Positions 61,408 to 64,000 of a stretch of DNA of 64,000 nt are shown here, one piece after another. Location of the stretch: the NCBI GenBank assembly GCA_015143295.1, contig CM026556.1:14880547-14944546 (forward strand), in the 5' to 3' direction. The notes beneath the pieces were generated by a model, which had not been told where the DNA came from, did not search any database, and saw nothing but the letters and a program-made list of their open reading frames with translations. A program made the translations under genes and the position numbers. Numbering within the stretch: the first letter of the stretch is position 1; each line of letters opens with the position of its first letter. Origin of the DNA: Tetracentron sinense. Taxonomy: Eukaryota; Streptophyta; Magnoliopsida; Trochodendrales; Trochodendraceae.

Positions 61408-62295
61408 TAACATGAGATTGAATTTCAAGGTTTTGTGCTATGAGTTTTTAAAGCTTTTTGACTTATTTTAAGGTCCTTAAACATATTTTAATTTGGTCTA
61501 TAAGGATCCTAAGGTCTTTCTAGGTAAATGAGCTTTTTCCACAACCAACCATTGAGGACTTTGTACAAAGGTCCTAAATATCTTCATTGGCTACAACTTA
61601 ACTTATATAATTTTCTTGAGTCTTTCGTCTTTATCAGATGATCCATTCTTGATATCTTTCTAGATGACTCCTTCTTTTGGTAGAGTTTAGCATGAACTTC
61701 CTTGAGGCCTTTTTGGTTACTTGAAGCTTCTTGAAACTTTGGCTTCTTTACACTTCTTTATTTTTGATGGCATATCTATGATTTGAATTGAGTAGTAGCT
61801 AATGCCTTTAGAACATTGATATTCATGATAACTTAAACTGACATTAGTACCTTAAAATTCATTTCATTATTTAGGTTATCATCAAATTCTATTAGGGTCC
61901 TTGGGATGTAACCATTTGGCTAATAGACACGTGATTTCACAAAACACAGGATAAAGCTGAACTTTGGGTCGGTCAAGGATAGGGCATATTCTAGAATATG
62001 GCATATCCGACTTCAAGAAAACAAGACAAGTAAGCATGATAATGCCGGACTTTGGACCGGTCAAGGATGCTAGTGTGCTCTTCTATTCAATGAGGGGTGT
62101 TTACACACCCAGCTTTCAAGTCGTTTCATATTCAATTTCGTTGAAGAGTATTTACATACCCGGCTCACAAGTTGCTTCAAGGGCACTAACATCTGGCTCA
62201 CAAGACAAGCATGACAAGTTAAAACAAGTGTGATTTAAACATGAGATTGAATTTCAAGGTTTTGTGTTATGACTTTTTAAAGCTTGTTAACTTAT
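61408..62295. repeat. Direct repeat flanking a chromovirus LTR fragment
   Basis: A roughly 60-bp sequence beginning 'aacatgagattgaatttcaa' occurs at about 61408-61470 and again at 62233-62295 with few differences. Between them, about 61950-62235 is plus-orientation text related to the Ty3 solo LTR family (compare the inverted block at 42392-42560 in LTR C: 'gccggac...cggtcaagg', 'ggctcacaag'). The arrangement suggests recombination or a composite insertion at the edge of the copia derivative. Confidence 0.55.
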
Positions 62296-62329
62296 GGAAG
62301 TCAAGTCAAGTCAAGAAGAGCATGGTCAG

Positions 62330-63240
62330 TCAAGGATATTTGGTGTGCCAAGAGGTGAAAGTCAAGTATATGAGACCAGCAGGCCTTTTGCAGCCCCTCC
62401 CTATTCCCGAGTGGAAATAGGAGAACATTTCTATGACTTCATTGTTGGCTTGCCACAGACGGCTAGGAACTCTGATGTTATTTGGGTCGTGGTTGACAAA
62501 ATTTCCTTTCCTATCAGAATATGTTCAACTCGCACCAGCTAGTTGTATTGTACATCAAGGAAGTGGTTCGATTGCATGGAGTGCCAGTGAGTATTGTTTT
62601 AGATCAGGATCATATCCTAGATTCACTTCCAGGTTTTGGAAGAGCTTTCAGAGTGTCATGGGTTCCTGTTTGGACTTTAGCACTGCCTTTTATCCACAGA
62701 CTGATGGGCAGACCGAGAGGATAAACTAGGTTATAGAGGACATGCTTTGAGCTTCCATGTTAGCCTTAAAGGCAATTGGGAGGATCACTTGCCGTTGGTT
62801 GAGTTCGCCTACAACAACAGTTATCAGGTGAGCATCCAGATGTCACCTTTCGAGGCCTTATGTGGGAGAAGTTACAAGTCTCCTCTATGTTGGGATGAAG
62901 TTGGTGAGCGGAAAATTTTGGGTCCAGAGTTGATTGAGCAAACTGTAGATAGGGTTAGGATTATCAGGGAAAGGTTGAAGACTGTACAGGATCGACAAAA
63001 GAGCTATGCTGACAACCGTAAGAGAGATCTTGAATTCCTTGTTGGCAATTTTATATTTGTCAATATTTCACCGAAAAATGGCATTATGAGGTTTGGGAAG
63101 AGGGGCAAGCTCAACCCTAGATATGTGGGTCTGTTTGAGATCATAACCAGAGTTGGTAAAGTTGCTTATCGGGCTGCTCTACCTACTCACATGGCGGCGG
63201 TTCACAATGTATTTCATGTTTCCATGCTCCAGAAATAACT
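62330..63240 (+). pseudogene. Chromovirus integrase region, fossil
   Basis: Integrase core text typical of Ty3 chromoviruses: a start with FIVGLP near 62440, then FSTAFYPQTDGQTERIN (about 62675), VEFAYNNSYQVSIQMSPFEA (about 62800), and a C-terminal part with KLNPRYVGLFEI (about 63110) and the typical end AAVHNVFHVSMLQK. The 5' half of the core is broken, the 3' half is continuous. Integrase would insert the cDNA. Confidence 0.88.
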
Positions 63241-63538
63241 CCTGGATCCATTGCATGTCATCAAGTTGGATCCTTTGGTGATTCGGAAAGCCTCAAATTG
63301 GTGGAACAGCTAGTCCAAATCTTGGACCGCAAGGAGCAAGTATTACGCACCAAAGTCATTCCCCTAGTGCTCGTGCAATGGGCACATCACCCTAAGGAAG
63401 AAGCTACATGGGAGCGTGAGGCCGAAGTGAAAGAAATGTGCCCTCATTTGTTTGTTTAATTTCCTTTGTTAGTTTTATATATTTTGATTCTTTTGTACCT
63501 TTTGTGGTTTGTCCTAATTTTAGGGACAAAATTTCTCT
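63241..63538 (+). pseudogene. Chromodomain-like C-terminal tail, fossil
   Basis: Just after the integrase, the text ILDRKEQVLRTKVIPLVLV then QWAHHPKEEATWE (about 63325-63415) matches the chromodomain-like tail of chromovirus integrases, which targets chromatin marks. It ends near 63459. The aromatic cage residues cannot be judged with confidence. Confidence 0.65.
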
Positions 63539-63550
63539 AGGGGGAGAGGA
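63539..63550 (+). other. Chromovirus polypurine tract
   Basis: agggggagagga immediately precedes the TGTAGAACTCG start of the 3' LTR. Confidence 0.75.
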
Positions 63551-64000
63551 TGTAGAACTCGTTTACATAGTTGATGAATAGTGCTTTCCAAGGCCCAATG
63601 GCCTTTCATGTATTTTGAATTTCAATTATGAGGAAAGATGTTGGTAAAAAACTATGTATGGTATGTAGGTGGGCTAGTGCCCTAAGGATGATAGAAGTAA
63701 GGATGAAAACACTCTAAAGGGTCTACGGGTAAAGAAAATGAGAAAAAGGGAGTTGCGATCGATCGCAGATGGTGTGCAATCGATCGTAGTCGGGGAAGAG
63801 TCTAGAAAATCATTCAGGTGATGTTGCGATTGATTGTAGTTGGTGTGTGATCGATCGCAGGCAGTCGAAATCTGGGAAAAGTCTTAAGGTCAATATGCGA
63901 CAGATCACCTCCAGGTGCGATCGATCGTATTGTGATCTGCGATCGATCGCAATCACAGTCGTTCGCAGAGTTACGGAAATTGAGGTTTAAAGCTCTTGGA
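63551..64000 (+). repeat. Start of the chromovirus 3' LTR
   Basis: Begins TGTAGAACTCG, the plus-orientation equivalent of the starts of solo LTRs B, C and D. From 63755 to 63965 there are about seven GCGATCGATCGCA-type boxes. The TATA box, if present, lies beyond the window. Confidence 0.85.

Larger units (their letters stand above)
54330..62330 (-). mobile_element. Minus-strand SIRE-like copia derivative lacking pol, fossil
   Basis: On the minus strand, from high to low coordinate: an LTR-type promoter with TATA box (about 60735), a gag region (about 60620-58690), a long non-coding spacer, an accessory ORF region (about 56990-55410), a 3' UTR, a PPT (minus-strand caaagggggagaa, 54811-54799) and the start of a 3' LTR (TGTAAGGTCATAG, from 54797 downward). 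No integrase, RT or RNase H is visible, so it is a LARD-like or internally deleted copy. The outer limits are approximate: chromovirus text stops near 54.33 kb and resumes near 62.33 kb. Confidence 0.6.
48055..64000 (+). mobile_element. Chromovirus-type (Tekay/Del-like) Ty3 element, broken, multiply interrupted
   Basis: Parts: 5' LTR remnant (from about 48055, split by a Harbinger-type element, ending about 52739), PBS about 52745, gag about 53108-54290, integrase about 62330-63240, chromodomain-like tail about 63320-63460, PPT about 63539, 3' LTR from 63551 to beyond the window. Protease, RT and RNase H are not visible and are replaced by the minus-strand copia derivative. The coding parts have several breaks. 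The gag and integrase types and the C-terminal chromodomain-like text point to the Tekay/Del chromoviruses. Confidence 0.85.

Overview
This window is repeat-dominated nuclear DNA from a flowering plant, most likely a eudicot with a large genome. The evidence is GT-AG introns in AT-rich sequence, plant-type Ty1/copia and Ty3 retrotransposons (including Ogre/Tat-like and chromovirus types), a Mutator-like transposon (MULE) carrying a Ulp1-type protease gene, and the remains of a CONSTANS-like B-box gene. No rRNA, tRNA or CRISPR was seen. The species cannot be named from the sequence.

Layout. Positions 1-5480 are AT-rich with no gene I can support. Positions 5480-5980 (minus strand) hold a decayed B-box (COL/BBX) gene, and its likely former 5' region runs on to about 8220, including a roughly 140-bp tandem repeat. 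Positions 8251-16960 are one MULE with terminal inverted repeats (TIRs) of about 0.9 kb. It has two convergent genes: a mudrA-type transposase on the plus strand with one frame break, and on the minus strand a nine-exon gene for a DUF1985/Ulp1-like cysteine protease whose reading frame and catalytic residues are intact. The TIRs and two internal regions are packed with a 20-bp palindromic unit. From 17897 to about 48050 lies an old Ogre/Tat Ty3 element (LTR, PBS, extra ORF1, gag, protease, RT). It is split by a SIRE-like copia element (26504-46641, TSD ctaac), which is itself interrupted by four solo LTRs: three of a Ty3 family in minus orientation (29810-32729, 37031-39674, 41466-43905) and one copia-like (44007-45228). 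From about 48055 to the window end lies a chromovirus-type Ty3 element (5' LTR remnant, gag, integrase, chromodomain-like tail, start of the 3' LTR). It is interrupted by a PIF/Harbinger-type element (48361-52576, itself holding a fourth Ty3 solo LTR at 49175-51744) and by a minus-strand copia derivative without a visible pol (about 54.3-62.3 kb).

How the parts relate. The only coding system that looks intact is the protease gene in the MULE. The two MULE genes begin at the inner edges of the two TIRs, and the right TIR supplies the protease start codon, so the TIRs probably act as paired promoters. The most striking cross-element pattern is regulatory. Most LTR families with a visible TATA box, two internal regions ahead of copia accessory ORFs, and the MULE TIRs carry family-specific arrays of short CG-containing palindromes, typically 50-300 bp upstream of the TATA box where one is visible.
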